Part shown: positions 38,801 through 47,483 of the stretch, piece after piece
Numbering within the stretch: position 1 is the first letter of the stretch
Layout: each line of letters begins with the position of its first letter
NCBI GenBank assembly: GCA_030562195.1
Contig: CM060200.1
Location: 40,149,084-40,213,083 of the forward strand
Direction of reading: 5' to 3'
DNA: 64,000 nucleotides
DNA from: Nipponacmea schrenckii
Taxonomy: Eukaryota > Mollusca > Gastropoda > Lottiidae
Notes under the pieces: generated by a model
Seen by the model: only the letters and a program-made list of their open reading frames with translations
Database searches by the model: none
What the model was told of the DNA's origin: nothing
Program-made: the position numbers and the translations under genes

Positions 38801-40297
38801 CTGTGCTATAAAACCTATCATTCATTTCTTGTACAATATGACAGTCAGTAAAAATGCTAGGCAGTTAGGAACAGTGGGTTTGAATCCTCATCAGGGTGAA
38901 AACAATTATAATGCCTGTGCCAGTGCTTTTGAGAATCTCTCCCTAATACATGTTAAAGGTGAACTGTATATTATAGATTATTTACAGAAGAGTAGATATC
39001 CCTCTGGTTATAGGAATACGTTATCTTCGGTTTGTTATCTCACTAATCCCTCTACGAATCTGGCAGATCCTAATGAAAAAGCTCTTTGCAGCCTTATCCA
39101 GCTCCTGAGAACACCTATACAGAGGTTTTACAGTCGTCAACCTTTTTCATTTATAGATTATTTACTGTACCAGATACGGATATATTGGAAGGTTCAACCA
39201 GTCAGTTTGCTGATCATATTTTTACCACTGCTGCAGCCTCCATACTCAATGATATAGATGGTAAGTTTTAATAGATTCTATACTTAGCATGGATCCCTCG
39301 TAAGAAAAAAGTTTAAAGGAGTAGGCCAAGGTTGTTGGACTCATAGCATTAGTATTATGAATGTCATGGAGAAAATTTAACAGTACTATTATAGGATTAA
39401 ACAAATAATGAATTATTGGGTCAGTTTCTATTGTTTGTTTAATGTAAGTAGGTTGATAATATATAGTCTCAATCTATTTGATCCAGAGCTTTGGAAGCAA
39501 CATTAATTGATAATTGCTATTAAATTCATTGTTGTTTCACCATCCTTTTACTGGTAATCCCTTATTTAACTAAGTTTAAAAATTTATATATTTTCCTTGT
39601 CCTACTTTATCATTGTCCTTCCATGCCAATTCTACATTCCTTTACATGAAAGCAAGGCAGGCAACGTTGTGTGACTAGAAGGGAAGTAACTCTTGTTAAT
39701 AATTTTAAAAAAACAGACCACAATGAAACACTATTTTTTTCCTCAGGTTACCATCATCTAGAGATTATCCACAACTTGATAAAAAGGAACTGGTTGTGGA
39801 TTGAAGAACAGCTTGATATCAAGTTATCAATGAAAGACAAGCCAGCTGCTAAGACGATAAAATTTGATTTAGATCTGACCCCAGTCAAAGAGAAAAAGTT
39901 TCTGCCCCAAGCTGAATTCACTCAGATGGGAGATACAGACTTTCAACAGGTGAGGTCTTTTTGAAATCTAAAATATTAGCCCTAACCACTTCCTGTAACC
40001 AGTGGACTGCTATATCTCTCTGGGTAACTGTGGACTTGGTGTTCACTCTCTGAAGGGCTTGTAGTCAACTTTGTGTTGAAATGTTATGTTATTTATTTAT
40101 AGGAACTGATAATGAATTTTAATTGGAACTGGACTGCCATGTTACAGAGTGACCTGGGGCTCAGTGAACATGGTTTTTCTTCTCTCCTTTATAACAGACA
40201 CGAGATGCAAGATGGAGCGTATCTAGAGGAGCCTGAAAAACGCCCTGTAGAAATTTTACGATCATTGTTTGAAAGAGATTCGTCAGAGATGAGTTAG
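17839..40297 (+). CDS. KIAA0825: KIAA0825-like protein (C5orf36 orthologue), 23 coding exons
   Basis: Exons: 17839-17990, 19224-19395, 19661-20558, 21738-21863, 22882-23111, 24595-24738, 25220-25341, 25799-25952, 27135-27254, 29113-29183, 29505-29684, 30332-30466, 32833-32923, 33263-33459, 35577-35631, 35896-35948, 36711-36853, 37140-37300, 37604-37745, 38370-38475, 39082-39260, 39747-39949, 40103-40297. All junctions are GT-AG and all phases agree, giving 1342 residues (I recall vertebrate KIAA0825 at roughly 1270-1280). The family match rests on remembered blocks: DAESHHW then FYE and QMW (exons 8-9), PPKLAQ (exon 9), and NWNW...LG...EMQD in the last exon. The ATG at 17839 has an in-frame TAG nine bases upstream (17830-17832). 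No signal peptide or catalytic motif is seen, and the protein looks largely helical. The molecular role is unknown; human variants are linked to postaxial polydactyly. The introns carry eight tandem arrays. The 5' edge of exon 21 is the one uncertain junction. Confidence 0.85.
18077..19246 (+). repeat. about 73-bp array containing copies of the exon 2 acceptor
   Basis: Sixteen units end in ATATATTATATTACAG followed by TATAGACCTGTG. The last one is the true exon 2 acceptor at 19222-19223. Fourteen of the fifteen upstream copies keep the AG; the copy near 18210 has lost it. The units also carry about 35 bases similar to the first 35 of exon 2, then spacer. Splicing exon 1 to a copy reading TATAGACCTGTGTATGATG would read DIDLCMMSVVNHLE and then TGA. 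Confidence 0.9.
19224..19395 (+). CDS. KIAA0825: KIAA0825-like exon 2
   Basis: It opens with the base that completes GAT (Asp) after exon 1 and reads DIDLCMQSVLSFTRDLPGG onward without a stop to GTAAGT. It is the only copy in the array whose frame stays open. Confidence 0.85.
19661..20558 (+). CDS. KIAA0825: KIAA0825-like exon 3 (largest exon)
   Basis: 898 bases after TTATTTGTAG, ending AGAG before GTAGGA. It encodes about 299 mostly helical residues with a basic KKAKKRG stretch near the end. The frame enters at TTA AGT ATG, so the ATG at 19667 is internal, not a start. Confidence 0.85.
20572..21582 (+). repeat. about 85-bp minisatellite in intron 3
   Basis: About 12 units built on TCAGAATTAGGTCCAATTCA, ACAAGGACATGGTCCT and CAGTCTATAGAGACAAACAT. 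One unit near 21100 is shortened. The array begins about 12 bases past the exon 3 donor. Confidence 0.9.
22153..22279. repeat. long inverted repeat in intron 4
   Basis: Arms 22153-22200 and 22233-22279 (outer ends CAGAGAAAAGACTTCTTTT and its inverse) pair almost perfectly around a loop of about 32 bases. This is probably a small foldback element. Confidence 0.75.
23145..23275 (+). mobile_element. SINE family 1, 3' fragment
   Basis: It shares CTGGCAAATTTCCCTCATTG, a CATGACGTT-type block and the final TTCCAGTCATGTCATTT with the full copies. The head is missing. Confidence 0.55.
23385..24343 (+). repeat. 57-bp minisatellite in intron 5
   Basis: About 17 units of AGATCTTCAGACAACTGATG, TACCCTCAATCTGTCTTCAC and TGAAGTTTAACTAGTAG, with few substitutions (CTAGTAG/CAAGTAG, CTGTC/CTATC). 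It starts about 270 bases inside the intron and contains no exon edge. Confidence 0.92.
24885..25105 (+). mobile_element. SINE family 2, two 3' tails in sense
   Basis: Two successive tails each end TTGTTATCCTTGTAAAATAT. The first carries GGTTTGGCCAAGGACCAGCT. The tRNA-like heads are absent. Confidence 0.6.
25380..25718 (+). mobile_element. SINE family 1, full copy in intron 7
   Basis: Best-preserved head: GGAGCCGTGGTGGCTCAGTG then AGTTAGACGC, and B-box-like GGATTAAATCC. The middle GATGGGACAATAAAAAGAGG and end AAAACTCCATTCATGTCATT follow. Its orientation is the same as the host gene. Confidence 0.8.
26287..26470 (+). repeat. direct duplication, two copies of about 90 bp
   Basis: The block beginning TTCATTAAATAC and containing CATTTAGACAACGTGCTGTT and TTTCTGCTTTCAATTAA is present twice in tandem in intron 8. 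Confidence 0.75.
26594..27091. mobile_element. TTAA-flanked non-autonomous DNA transposon (498 bp)
   Basis: The left end is TTAAAGGGGCCCAGGCTT, and the right end read in inverse is TTAAAGAGGCTCAGGCTT. TTAA is present at both borders. The TTAAAGGRR-type terminus resembles T2/Kolobok-type MITEs described from Xenopus (recalled, unverified). It sits in intron 8 and has no meaningful open frame. Confidence 0.65.
27475..28575 (+). repeat. 25-bp minisatellite in intron 9
   Basis: About 40 units of GATAGTCTAAATTAGGTTCC plus TATGA, with variants AATAAGG and AATAAAGGGTTTCCC. The 5' flank has a second short repeat of ATAGGCCTTTTTTAGATATC. Some units look homopolymer-inflated (for example near 28075-28100). 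Confidence 0.88.
28900..29100 (+). mobile_element. SINE family 1, 3' part
   Basis: It contains GATGGGACAATAAACCAAGG, the GATCTCTTGACAGTTGGAAA block and the terminal CTTCGTCTCATTTC. It ends about 10 bases before the exon 10 acceptor. Confidence 0.6.
29505..29684 (+). CDS. KIAA0825: KIAA0825-like exon 11
   Basis: 180 bases, phase 2 to phase 2, reading RYDLTAVLLCTSEFLFQVCK onward to DQVY and AG before GTAGGT. Its last 85 or so bases and the donor are repeated downstream three times. Confidence 0.85.
29600..30009 (+). repeat. about 103-bp tandem repeat: exon 11 3' part plus donor, four copies
   Basis: Copy 1 is exonic. Copies 2-4 lie in intron 11, each with ACCTATTGATCAAGTCTATA followed by GGTAGGTATTATTATCAAGT or a near match. 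Differences are few (GCAGTC/GCTGTC, TTCACC/ATCACC, TCAACT/TCTACT). Using any later donor would run through TAT AGG TAG and stop. Confidence 0.9.
30147..30345 (+). repeat. duplicated exon 12 acceptor (two copies)
   Basis: The block TTCATTCAGGGCTGT...ATGTAAAACTCCATTATATT, TTCAG, AATATTTAAAAG occurs twice. The second copy carries the true acceptor (exon from 30332). The first has the same AG and the first 12 exonic bases, then diverges. Confidence 0.8.
30332..30466 (+). CDS. KIAA0825: KIAA0825-like exon 12
   Basis: It encodes RIFKRGYSKRRDSQ through NTLWLHWIQPSLYLPSQK and ends CA before GTCAGT; CA plus C of exon 13 gives His. This first donor must be used, because the frame reaches TAG 15 bases later. 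The last 21 bases are part of the 62-bp repeat that follows. Confidence 0.8.
30448..32740 (+). repeat. 62-bp array containing the exon 12 donor, about 37 units
   Basis: The unit comprises CCTACCTTCTCAAAAACA, GTCAGTTTCATTCTAAATAC and ACCCCCTCCACACTTCCAAC, then TCT. From about 30700 to 32400 the copies are virtually identical. The first and last few carry variants such as ATTCTAGTTTTAAATAC and CTCCCCACTT. The plus strand is almost G-free: G occurs only in CAGTCAG. Confidence 0.93.
33468..35262 (+). repeat. about 50-bp minisatellite at the start of intron 14
   Basis: About 36 units of GTATATACTAAATATAAAAT, ATTATTAGATATGTGGACTC and TCTGAACAGG. Variants (AACAGG/AATAGG, CTCTCTG/CTATCTG, GGAAAGG) recur in higher-order order. 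It begins about 8 bases after the exon 14 donor GTAGGT. Confidence 0.92.
35266..35540 (+). mobile_element. SINE family 2, three nested 3' tails
   Basis: Three tails with GTTGTTATCCTTGTAAAATA and GGACCAGCTGGTAGAAAGGA-type blocks are arranged head to tail, directly after the intron 14 minisatellite. Confidence 0.55.
36126..36275 (+). repeat. 16-bp minisatellite in intron 16
   Basis: About 9-10 units of CACACGTTACAAGTTA, a few with one-base losses or a CTTG variant. It ends by TTACAACGTGTTG. Confidence 0.88.
37318..37505 (+). mobile_element. SINE family 1, 3' part
   Basis: It begins at TCAGTGATGCAGGTCGGAGG, includes CGGACAATAAACCCAGG, and ends AAACTCTATTCATTTCACTT in intron 18. Confidence 0.65.
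38543..38820 (-). mobile_element. SINE family 2, antisense, near full length
   Basis: Same layout as 1418-1693, beginning ACAAGGATAACAACTTAGGT and ending in the inverted tRNA-like head near AACGCTCTGTGCTGTGCTAT. It lies in intron 20. Confidence 0.65.
39082..39260 (+). CDS. KIAA0825: KIAA0825-like exon 21 (5' edge uncertain)
   Basis: The frame reading PYPAPENTYTEVLQSS through AAASILNDID to GTAAGT is secure because it joins exon 22 in phase. Exon 20 ends in phase 2. The better-looking acceptor CTCTTTGCAG (exon from 39092) would be phase 0 and mismatched. The weaker AG at 39080-39081 (exon from 39082, adding DSLQ) keeps phase and is used here. A missed microexon or an indel in the assembly would also explain it. 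Confidence 0.55.
40103..40297 (+). CDS. KIAA0825: KIAA0825-like terminal exon 23
   Basis: 64 codons plus TAG after TTTATTTATAG. It contains NFNWNWTAMLQSDLGLSEHG and NRHEMQDG, then EEPEKRPVEILRSLFE. I recall the same NWNW...LGL...EMQD pattern at the C-terminus of vertebrate KIAA0825. Confidence 0.85.
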   Translation, partial: ELIMNFNWNWTAMLQSDLGLSEHGFSSLLYNRHEMQDGAYLEEPEKRPVEILRSLFERDSSEMS

Positions 40298-42003
40298 ATG
40301 GAACCAAAAAAAAAATCAAATAGATGTCCCACCCCATCCTGAGATGTCTTCAGTTCTTGTATAATTCCCAAACGAAATGGTCAGATCACATTACATCTGT
40401 TGATTAGAAACATTATCCCTGATAGAAATTTCTATTATACACATGACCGACCGATTGTAAAAAAAGGGAAAGAATTAAAACTTGAGGGGCAGACAAAATG
40501 GCAAAAAATATAATGTCATATGGAACCCAAAAAAACTTGTGATTTCCCAAAAATATTCTTCATTGCTTTCCCTTCTCCCTTTCATTTCCTACACATAATA
40601 TGATCCCATAAGTAATGCATGAAGCCATTCATCTAATACAGTATAATTATGAATATTATGCGCATATGTCCTGAATATTACGTGCATATATTATAACAAT
40701 CATTGTCCAGCTAGACTAAACAAATCTTGTTAACCTTAAATTATGTTTCCAAACCCTACTCACAAATAAACTCACCATAAATATCAAACATTTGATCAAA
40801 CAAACCATTTGGAGTGCTCGCTCGAGAGAATTTTTATAAAAAATCTTGATGTAGTGCTTGTGATTTTGTCGTAATTGTGCTTAAATCAAAATACAAAATA
40901 CGAAGAAAATGTCTGAAATAACATACCTGTCAATCATGCTGTTGCTATGAAACATTCAAGAGCAAGACATCCATCTGTCCAGGACAAAATTCTTAGCAAT
41001 AAAAACACATGCTGTTCCTTCCTTGAAGAAGAATTCTCATATTGTTTTAACACTATTTTCGTTTAAGACTTTTTTTGTATTTACTTATTTAATTATTTAG
41101 ATTTATGTGTATTTCTATTTATTTATTTATTTATTTATGTGCCAATCTATCATTGTGATAACGTGACGGTAATTTGTCTTCACTGTCTTTGATATTTATA
41201 TTAGATTCTTATACGGATTGTGAAAAGGTAAAGCTGAAAGTTAGACATTTCAACATAACAATTTGTTTTTAAATTTTACTGCTTTAAATCTTGTTTTTAG
41301 AATTTTTAGGTTCAATTTACATTTTATTTTTCAAAATTCACATCAAACAGCTTTATGTGGCTGAATTAAATTTAACTAAAAAATTTGTCAACCCTTTATC
41401 TCTATCTTGGGATACATCCTCTTTACATTTTCAAATGTTTACAAACTTGGTCTTAAACCTTGACCACCATAGTCACCTTATCTGAATCATGTCCAAAGGC
41501 TGTGAAACGTATATGGAAGCAATAAGTGTCCTCAATACACATACATGTATAGGCAAGTTAACCCAATTTTCAAATCCTTCTGACAAAGTAGTATTTTGGA
41601 TTGAACACAATTCTGTTTAGTATGCCTACACAAAACCTACGCATCGTTGTTGAATTCGTTACCTGTCCGGATAAATATATTTATTTGCAAGTGAATTGAT
41701 AGTACTGTAGTAGGGTGTAAAACTCCTTGGTATTATTTTGTTAGTGACTTGTGTGAAGAAGAAAAAAAAGTATTTCAAATTTTGAGTATTCATTTCTGGG
41801 ATTGCTACAGGTGGTTGAATTTAAAAATAAAGACATATTTTCATAGATACATGTAGTTTTGTTGCAAAGGGAAGCAACTCGTATCTACATATGTGGTCTA
41901 TTCAGTCGGCGACCAGTGAGCTAGAAATTACATCTTGTTAAAGCTTCTGCAGTCATTAAATGTAGGCATCAACTTTTTTTTTCCTACACCCACATGAATT
42001 ATT

Positions 42004-42150
42004 AGGGGCGTATATTGTCGTCGCCCCTGTCCGTCGTTCTGTCATCATTTGTTATGGGTACAATAGAAGCTAAATTTTCTAGTGAATTTTAATGAAACTT
42101 GGTGTGAGGATCGGAATTGAGTTTTTGTGTTGTTGCCCTTGACTGAGTAA
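42004..42150 (+). repeat. dispersed repeat arm, inverted partner of 46.6 kb
   Basis: GGGGCGTATATTGTCGTCGC, CCCTGTCCGTCG and then AATGAAACTTGGTGTGAG. The first part is inverted at about 46630-46665 (CGACGGACAGGGGCGACGAC, AATATAAG), and the AAACTTGGTG block matches the inverse of units in the 45.4-46.6 kb array. Confidence 0.65.
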
Positions 42151-42661
42151 AATCACGAATTGGGGTGTGGTTTGGGAACGATATGTCAATTTGAATTTGA
42201 TGGAAAATTAAAAGTTCCACCGGCAGAATATACAGTCAGGATATAGTCAGAAACAATATATTAAAAAAAACTCTTTGAATCTTTATACTATATAATATTT
42301 TCAACCGGGTTCACTTTCATTATAAAAATAATCTTTAATAATACAAAAAAAACTACCCTTTTTGTGACATTCAGACCACAGAAAAGTGCAAAGTACATAG
42401 TAAATTATATTATAATGCCCTAAAATGGCGGATTTATAACAATATTAAAACAATTCTTTTCATAAAAGTACATGTATGATGACGTTATGATAATGTATCA
42501 TGACCATTTCTTTATGTTTCGCAAACTTGTTTTAACTTAGTGATATTTTCAAATGGCTTACAGCAAGCATGGTTCTGTTTTAAAACAAAGTCTGTTATAC
42601 ATTGCCACGAATTGTTCAAAAGTGAAAGTTGATATCAGTCGTTAATAACATTGAAAAACTT

Positions 42662-42721
42662 TATTGTGGTCGCTTACTGCAGGTGGGCACTTAAAGCTGG
42701 TCGTGTGAGCAGGATATACTG
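42662..42721 (-). mobile_element. pogo/Tigger-like terminal fragment
   Basis: In inverse it reads CAGTATATCCTGCTCACACG, ACCAGCTTTAAG and then AAGCGACCACAATA, matching the left end of the element at 60365-61165. It lies about 45 bases past the stop of the Kunitz gene, within its likely 3' UTR. Confidence 0.65.
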
Positions 42722-42764
42722 TACTTTTAGAATTGTTAATCAAATCACTCCTTAAACTGCTCGT

Positions 42765-45156
42765 CTAATCACCACTGTTGTTGGAATTGTTTGTTCTGGT
42801 AAGCCTGGTGTTTCTTGAGTTAGTACTCTGCCTGTCTCTACGGCTGTTGGTTTGATCCCTGCGGCTTTCCAAACGAATGGTTTTCGGAGCGATGCGTCTT
42901 GAGTTAACGGTTTTTCTATTGTTTCTTTTACGGTTGTCGCTTCTGATGGAGTCATAGCCGTCACTGCGTCCTCTGTTTTTCTTCCGATATACGTTATCAC
43001 TTCTGAAAAGGTCGTTTGCGATCTGTTTTAATTTATCAGGCGTGTCTCGGAGTCCATTTCTGTCTCTTCTATCTAAACTACGGTAGTTGTCTCGAGATTG
43101 GAACCCTCTATCTCGAGATCTGTAGCCATCTCCTCCTTTACGACCAGATTTACCTTCAAACACGTAGTCCACGCGGCGGTGGTTGTCACTTGGGCGGCGA
43201 GAGTCAACAGTGCGATAAGATTCAACTGGGCGGCGAGAGTCAACAGCGCGATGAGAGTCAACTTCACGGTAAGAATCAACTTTGCGACGAGTGTCAAAAG
43301 CACGATGAGAGTCAACTGGGCGAGAGTCAACAGCGCGATGAGAGTTAACTTGGCGACGAGAATCAAGAGAGTCAACTGGGCGGTGAGAGTCAACAGCGCG
43401 ATGAGAGTCAACTGGGCGATGGGAGTCAACTGGGCGACGAGAGTCAATTGGGCGATGAGAGTCAATAGCTCGATGAGAGTCAACAGCGCGATAAGAGTCA
43501 ACTGGGCGATGGGAGTCAATTGCTCGATGAGAGTCAATCGGGCGGTGAGAGTCAACTTGGCGATGAGAGTCAACAGGACGATAAGAGTCATCTGGGCGAC
43601 GTGATTCAACAGCGCGATAAGAGTCAACTGGGCGATGAGAGTCAATTGGACGGTGAGAGTCAACTGGGCGATGAGAGCCAATTGTGCGATGGGAGTCAAC
43701 TAGGCGATGAGAGTCAACTAGACGTTGAGAGTCAACTGGACGGCGAGAGTCAATTGGGCGGCTAGAGTCAAGTGGGCGGTGAGAGTCAATAGCTCGATGA
43801 GAGTCAATTGGGCGATGGGGTTCAACAGCACGATGAGGGTCATCTAGGCGACGGAAGTCAACAAGACGGTGAGAGTCAATTGGGCGGTGATAGTCAATTG
43901 GGCGATGAGAATCAACTGAACGATGAGAGTCAACTGGACGGTGAGTGTCAACAGCGCGATGAGAGTCAACTGGGCGGTGAGTGTCAACAGGACGATGAGA
44001 GTCAACAGCGCGATGGGGGGAATCTACACGATGAGAATCAACAATGCGATGAGAGTCAACTGTGCGGTGATTGTCTACAGCGCGATGAGAGTCAACTGGA
44101 CGGTGAGTGTCAACAGCGCGATGCGAGTCAACTGGGCGGTGAGTGTCAACAGCGCGATGAGAGTCAACAGCGCGATGGGGGTCATCTACACGATGAGAAT
44201 CAACAGCGCGATGAGAGTCAATTGTGCGATGGGAGTCAACTGGGAGATGAGAGTCAACCTGGTGGTTAATTTGATGACTATCTTTCAATGATAGAATACA
44301 TGTTGACTCACATTCTGTTAAAGAGTCGAATCTATTGGCGTTACCACCACATCCATTATATCTGAATGCCTCGCAGTGGTCCTTATCTTTATTATAATAG
44401 TACTTAGTTTTGGTATCTGAACACTCTCCAAAATCCACTGACAGCAGACATCCTGGAATTAAAATATGAAGCTCAAGTAGAAGCTTTAAACAGATTTTAT
44501 TGTTATTTTTATAAGATAATAATATTATATAAAGATCGAAATATCATTTTGTCCTAAATTAATGAAAACTTTTTACCAAAATTTCGCGAAATGTGTCCTT
44601 GAACACTAAAATTTGTTAATAACATAACTTGACCAATAAAAATATATATTTATCAGTAGATAGACCTGCTGCCATAAATAATCTGATAAATCCAAAAATA
44701 CTTAGTAATTATCAATAAAAAAGAGATAAACACTAAATAAATTGAGTTTTCCAGATTTTACATGGAATCTGACTTTATGACACCTGGTAAGTTCACTGAT
44801 GAATATATACTCATATTGACCATTGAACTTTTATTTTCATTTTAAGACGCAGTATCACTTTAATAAAAATCGTTATTGTTTGTTGGGTAGGCATATAAGA
44901 ACGTTGTACAATGAAATGTTCATTTGGCTTTAGTCCGTAAATTAACCTTCTTATAACTTTTAATCAAAGTGATTCTGCGCCTTTACTTAACAATTTGTAA
45001 ACGATTTTAACAGCGAGACATTTAACTAATTTATCCCCGATACGAAACGGCCTTGAAAAACACTTAAAAAATTCCTTAGAAATTAACTTACTCTGTGAAA
45101 AAACTGACTGTGACAGGAGCACCACTGCCAGGGAGCTGATGATACTCAACTTCATT
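42765..45156 (-). CDS. secreted Kunitz/BPTI-domain protein with long VDSHRx hexapeptide repeat
   Basis: Two coding exons: 45092-45155 (ATG, 21 codons plus one base, donor GTAAGT) and 42765-44452 (acceptor TTCCAG). Total 583 residues. Residues 1-21 (MKLSIISSLAVVLLSQSVFSQ without its last residue) form a signal peptide. Residues 23-73 form one Kunitz domain with all six cysteines at standard spacing (C23, C32, C48, C56, C69, C73), including YYYN and GCGGN. The residue after the second cysteine, the usual P1, is Ser rather than Lys/Arg. From about residue 80 to 440 follow some 60 copies of V-D-S-H-R-[PAIT]. The C-terminal 140 residues are very basic and Arg/Asn/Ser-rich. An AG lies one base before the ATG, so a 5' UTR exon precedes it. 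A structural or matrix role (shell, mucus, egg coat) is inferred from the layout, not shown. Confidence 0.8.
43190..44275 (-). repeat. 18-bp coding minisatellite (hexapeptide repeat)
   Basis: About 60 units, 18 bases each, in frame in the Kunitz gene. Because the unit is a multiple of three and lacks stops in most frames, long shadow frames occur on both strands. Interruptions of 3 or 6 bases keep the frame. Confidence 0.9.
44600..44863 (-). mobile_element. MITE family A, copy 2
   Basis: It lies in the coding-exon intron of the Kunitz gene. The right end CGCAGTATCACTTTAA is the inverse of TTAAAGTGATACTGCG. Internal blocks match the other copies: TAGATAGACCTGCTGCCATA and CACTGATGAATATATACTCA. 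Confidence 0.65.
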
Positions 45157-45410
45157 CTGAAATAGAACAATAATAGTCAAATGCAAGATGTTGAAACGTT
45201 GCGGAAAATACTGCCATAGGAGTTAATAGCCATATGCAATATATTCAGTGATCATTTTAACTTTGCCCATTAAGCTATTTAAAGTGAACCAATATCAACA
45301 CAGTTACTAAAGATAGCTTGCCAGGCAAGGTAACATACGCCCACTGTCAGCCTTGAATTTGAATAATATATTGAACAATAACTCAAAAAACATTCACTGA
45401 ATATTGAAAC

Positions 45411-46660
45411 GCAATGGCAAAAACTCAAAAACTGTCATATCGAAAAATCTCTTTCAATACTCATACCGGGTTTTATCAAATCTTTTTAAAAAGTGCAGCT
45501 TCTTTTGCACCCACAAAATTTTGGACGCAATTTTACTAAGTCAAGGGCAATAACTAAAAACACATTCATTAAAAAAAATCGTCAAATTCAGACTTGACTA
45601 CTATCTTATCAATTCTAACACCAAGCTTCTTATTGCAACCACAATAGAATTTTGACGTAATTTTATTATGCAAGGGCAATAACTCAGAACCGTTCATTGA
45701 AAAATTGTCAAATTCATACTTGACTGAGGTCTAATCAATTCCAATGCTCACACCAAGTTTCATCAAAATCCTTTGAGAATTGTAGGTTTTATTGCATCAA
45801 CAATACAATGTTGACAAGAGTTTACTAAGTGAAGGGCAATAACTAAAAACTTTTATAAAAAATGTCAACAAATTTCTTATTAATTCCACAAAATTTTTTT
45901 TGCCCAATTATTGCCCCATGGGCATGAACTAAAGACCATGTCATTGGAAAACATGTCAAATTCAAACTTGACTATTATCATTATGCTCAACCAAGTTTCA
46001 TAAAAATCCATTGAAAATTGTGCTTCTTTTGCACACAATAAAGGGCAATAACTAAGTAACGTTCATAACAAAAAAATCGTCAAATTCGAACTTGACGCAG
46101 TCTTATCAATTCCAATGCTCACACCAAGTTTCATTAAAATCCTATGAAAATTGTAGCTTCTTATTGTTCTAACAACTACAATTTTGACAGGCAAGGGCAG
46201 ATAACTCAAACACCGTTCATCGAAAAAATTGTCAAATTCGAACTTGACCGCCGTCTTATCAATTCCAATGCTCACACTAAGTTTCATTTAAATCCATTGA
46301 AAATTGTGGCTTCTATTGGTCTACAAAAAATATTTGACGGCTAGGGGCAATAACTCAAAAACTGTTCATGAAAAAATGTCCAATTGGAACTTGACCGCAG
46401 TCTTATCAATTCTAATGCTCAAACCAAGTTTCATTAAAATCCATATAAAATCGTGGCTTCTATTGTGTCTACAACAAATATTGAGGCAGGGGCAATAACT
46501 CAAAAACCGTTCATCGAAAAATTGTCGAATTCGAACTTGACCGCAGTCTTATCAATTCTAATGCTCAAACCAAGTTTCATTAAAATCCATATAAAATTGT
46601 AGCTTCTATTGTGTCTACAAAAAATGTACAGAAAGACCGACGGACAGGGGCGACGACAAT
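45411..46660 (-). repeat. array of about 8 diverged 130-170-bp units in the 5' UTR intron
   Basis: Each unit carries GGGCAATAACTCAAAAACCG, TCAAATTCGAACTTGAC, AATGCTCACACCAAGTTTCA and AAAATTGTAGCTTCTATTG. The array ends with GACCGACGGACAGGGGCGAC. It is older and more diverged than the other arrays in the window. Confidence 0.8.
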
Positions 46661-46769
46661 ATAAGTCCACATATTCCATTCCCCTCCGACAATATAACTT
46701 GCAATACTTGCCCCTGGTGCAGATATCCGCGCTACAAATTAATGTAAAATAGAGATAAAAGAAAGTTAC

Positions 46770-46830
46770 CTTGCGATTGTAGAAAGAAGATAGAATATGA
46801 AGATGTCGACTCTGTCTCCATATTTTATAA
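46770..46830 (-). promoter_or_regulatory. likely promoter and 5' UTR exon of the Kunitz gene
   Basis: On the minus strand, TTATAAAATA (46821-46830) is a good TATA box. A start site about 30 bases on would give a short exon ending AATCGCAAG before GTAACT at 46770. This would splice to the AG just before the Kunitz ATG. The link is inferred from position and splice signals only. Confidence 0.45.
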
Positions 46831-46960
46831 GATTAGGGGGTCATCTATCAGCACTGTAACATGTCATTCTATTACATCATTACACAATATTAATTTACCG
46901 TTATGGACGCTGATACACGGTGATGGAGAGTAATGGGACAGGAAAGACAGGGGGGCAATG

Positions 46961-47309
46961 TTAAAGAGATACTGCATCTTAGCATGAACATAAAATTTTA
47001 GTTCTCAAGAATGGTCAATATGAGTATATGTTCATCAGTGAACTTACCTAGTGTCATAAAGTAACAGAATCCTTTAAAATTCGGAAAACTCACATAACTG
47101 AGACATTTTTTAAAAGCGCTTAATCAAAAATTATTAAGCGTTTTTCAATAATCAAATTCATCTTTATGGATAATTACGTAGTTTTTTTGGATATATATTT
47201 TGTATGTTGTTTTTGGCAGGAGGTATATTTACTGATGAATAGAGCTCTTATTGGCCAAGTTTAAAATCTTCAAACTTTACATTCATTCTAGGATCTATTA
47301 TCCTTTTAA
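46961..47309 (+). mobile_element. MITE family A, copy 3 (complete)
   Basis: 349 bp including flanks: TTAA at 46961-46964, left end AGAGATACTGCATCTTAGCA, right end TTCTAGGATCTATTATCCTT, TTAA at 47306-47309. Internal palindromes include AATTATTAAGCGTTTTTCAA. This copy defines the family's TTAA target site. Confidence 0.75.
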
Positions 47310-47483
47310 CAAGGCAATGTATATAATTTTCATTTTCAGAAATATTATACCTTAAAATACTCCCTGCACTATGAATTCTCGTTTTTACATATTAACCTTA
47401 ACAATATTGAGTTCCACTTTAACCCTGTGCCAATGCCTCTTGTTGAATAGTAACTTGTACCTTTACCTTTGAGATAAACTTTC

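Larger units (their letters stand above)
40298..42764. other. convergent intergenic region and 3' UTRs
   Basis: No exon is supported between two convergent genes. There is a short TTTA microsatellite at about 41120-41140, candidate AATAAA signals (for example near 40766 and 41827), one arm of a dispersed repeat at 42004-42150 and a pogo-like terminal fragment at 42662-42721. Confidence 0.6.

Noticed and set aside
43016..44291. Several long open frames on both strands over the hexapeptide repeat (up to about 200 codons)
   Set aside because: They are shadows of an 18-bp repeat without stops. Only the minus-strand frame joins a signal peptide, a full Kunitz domain and correct splice phase.
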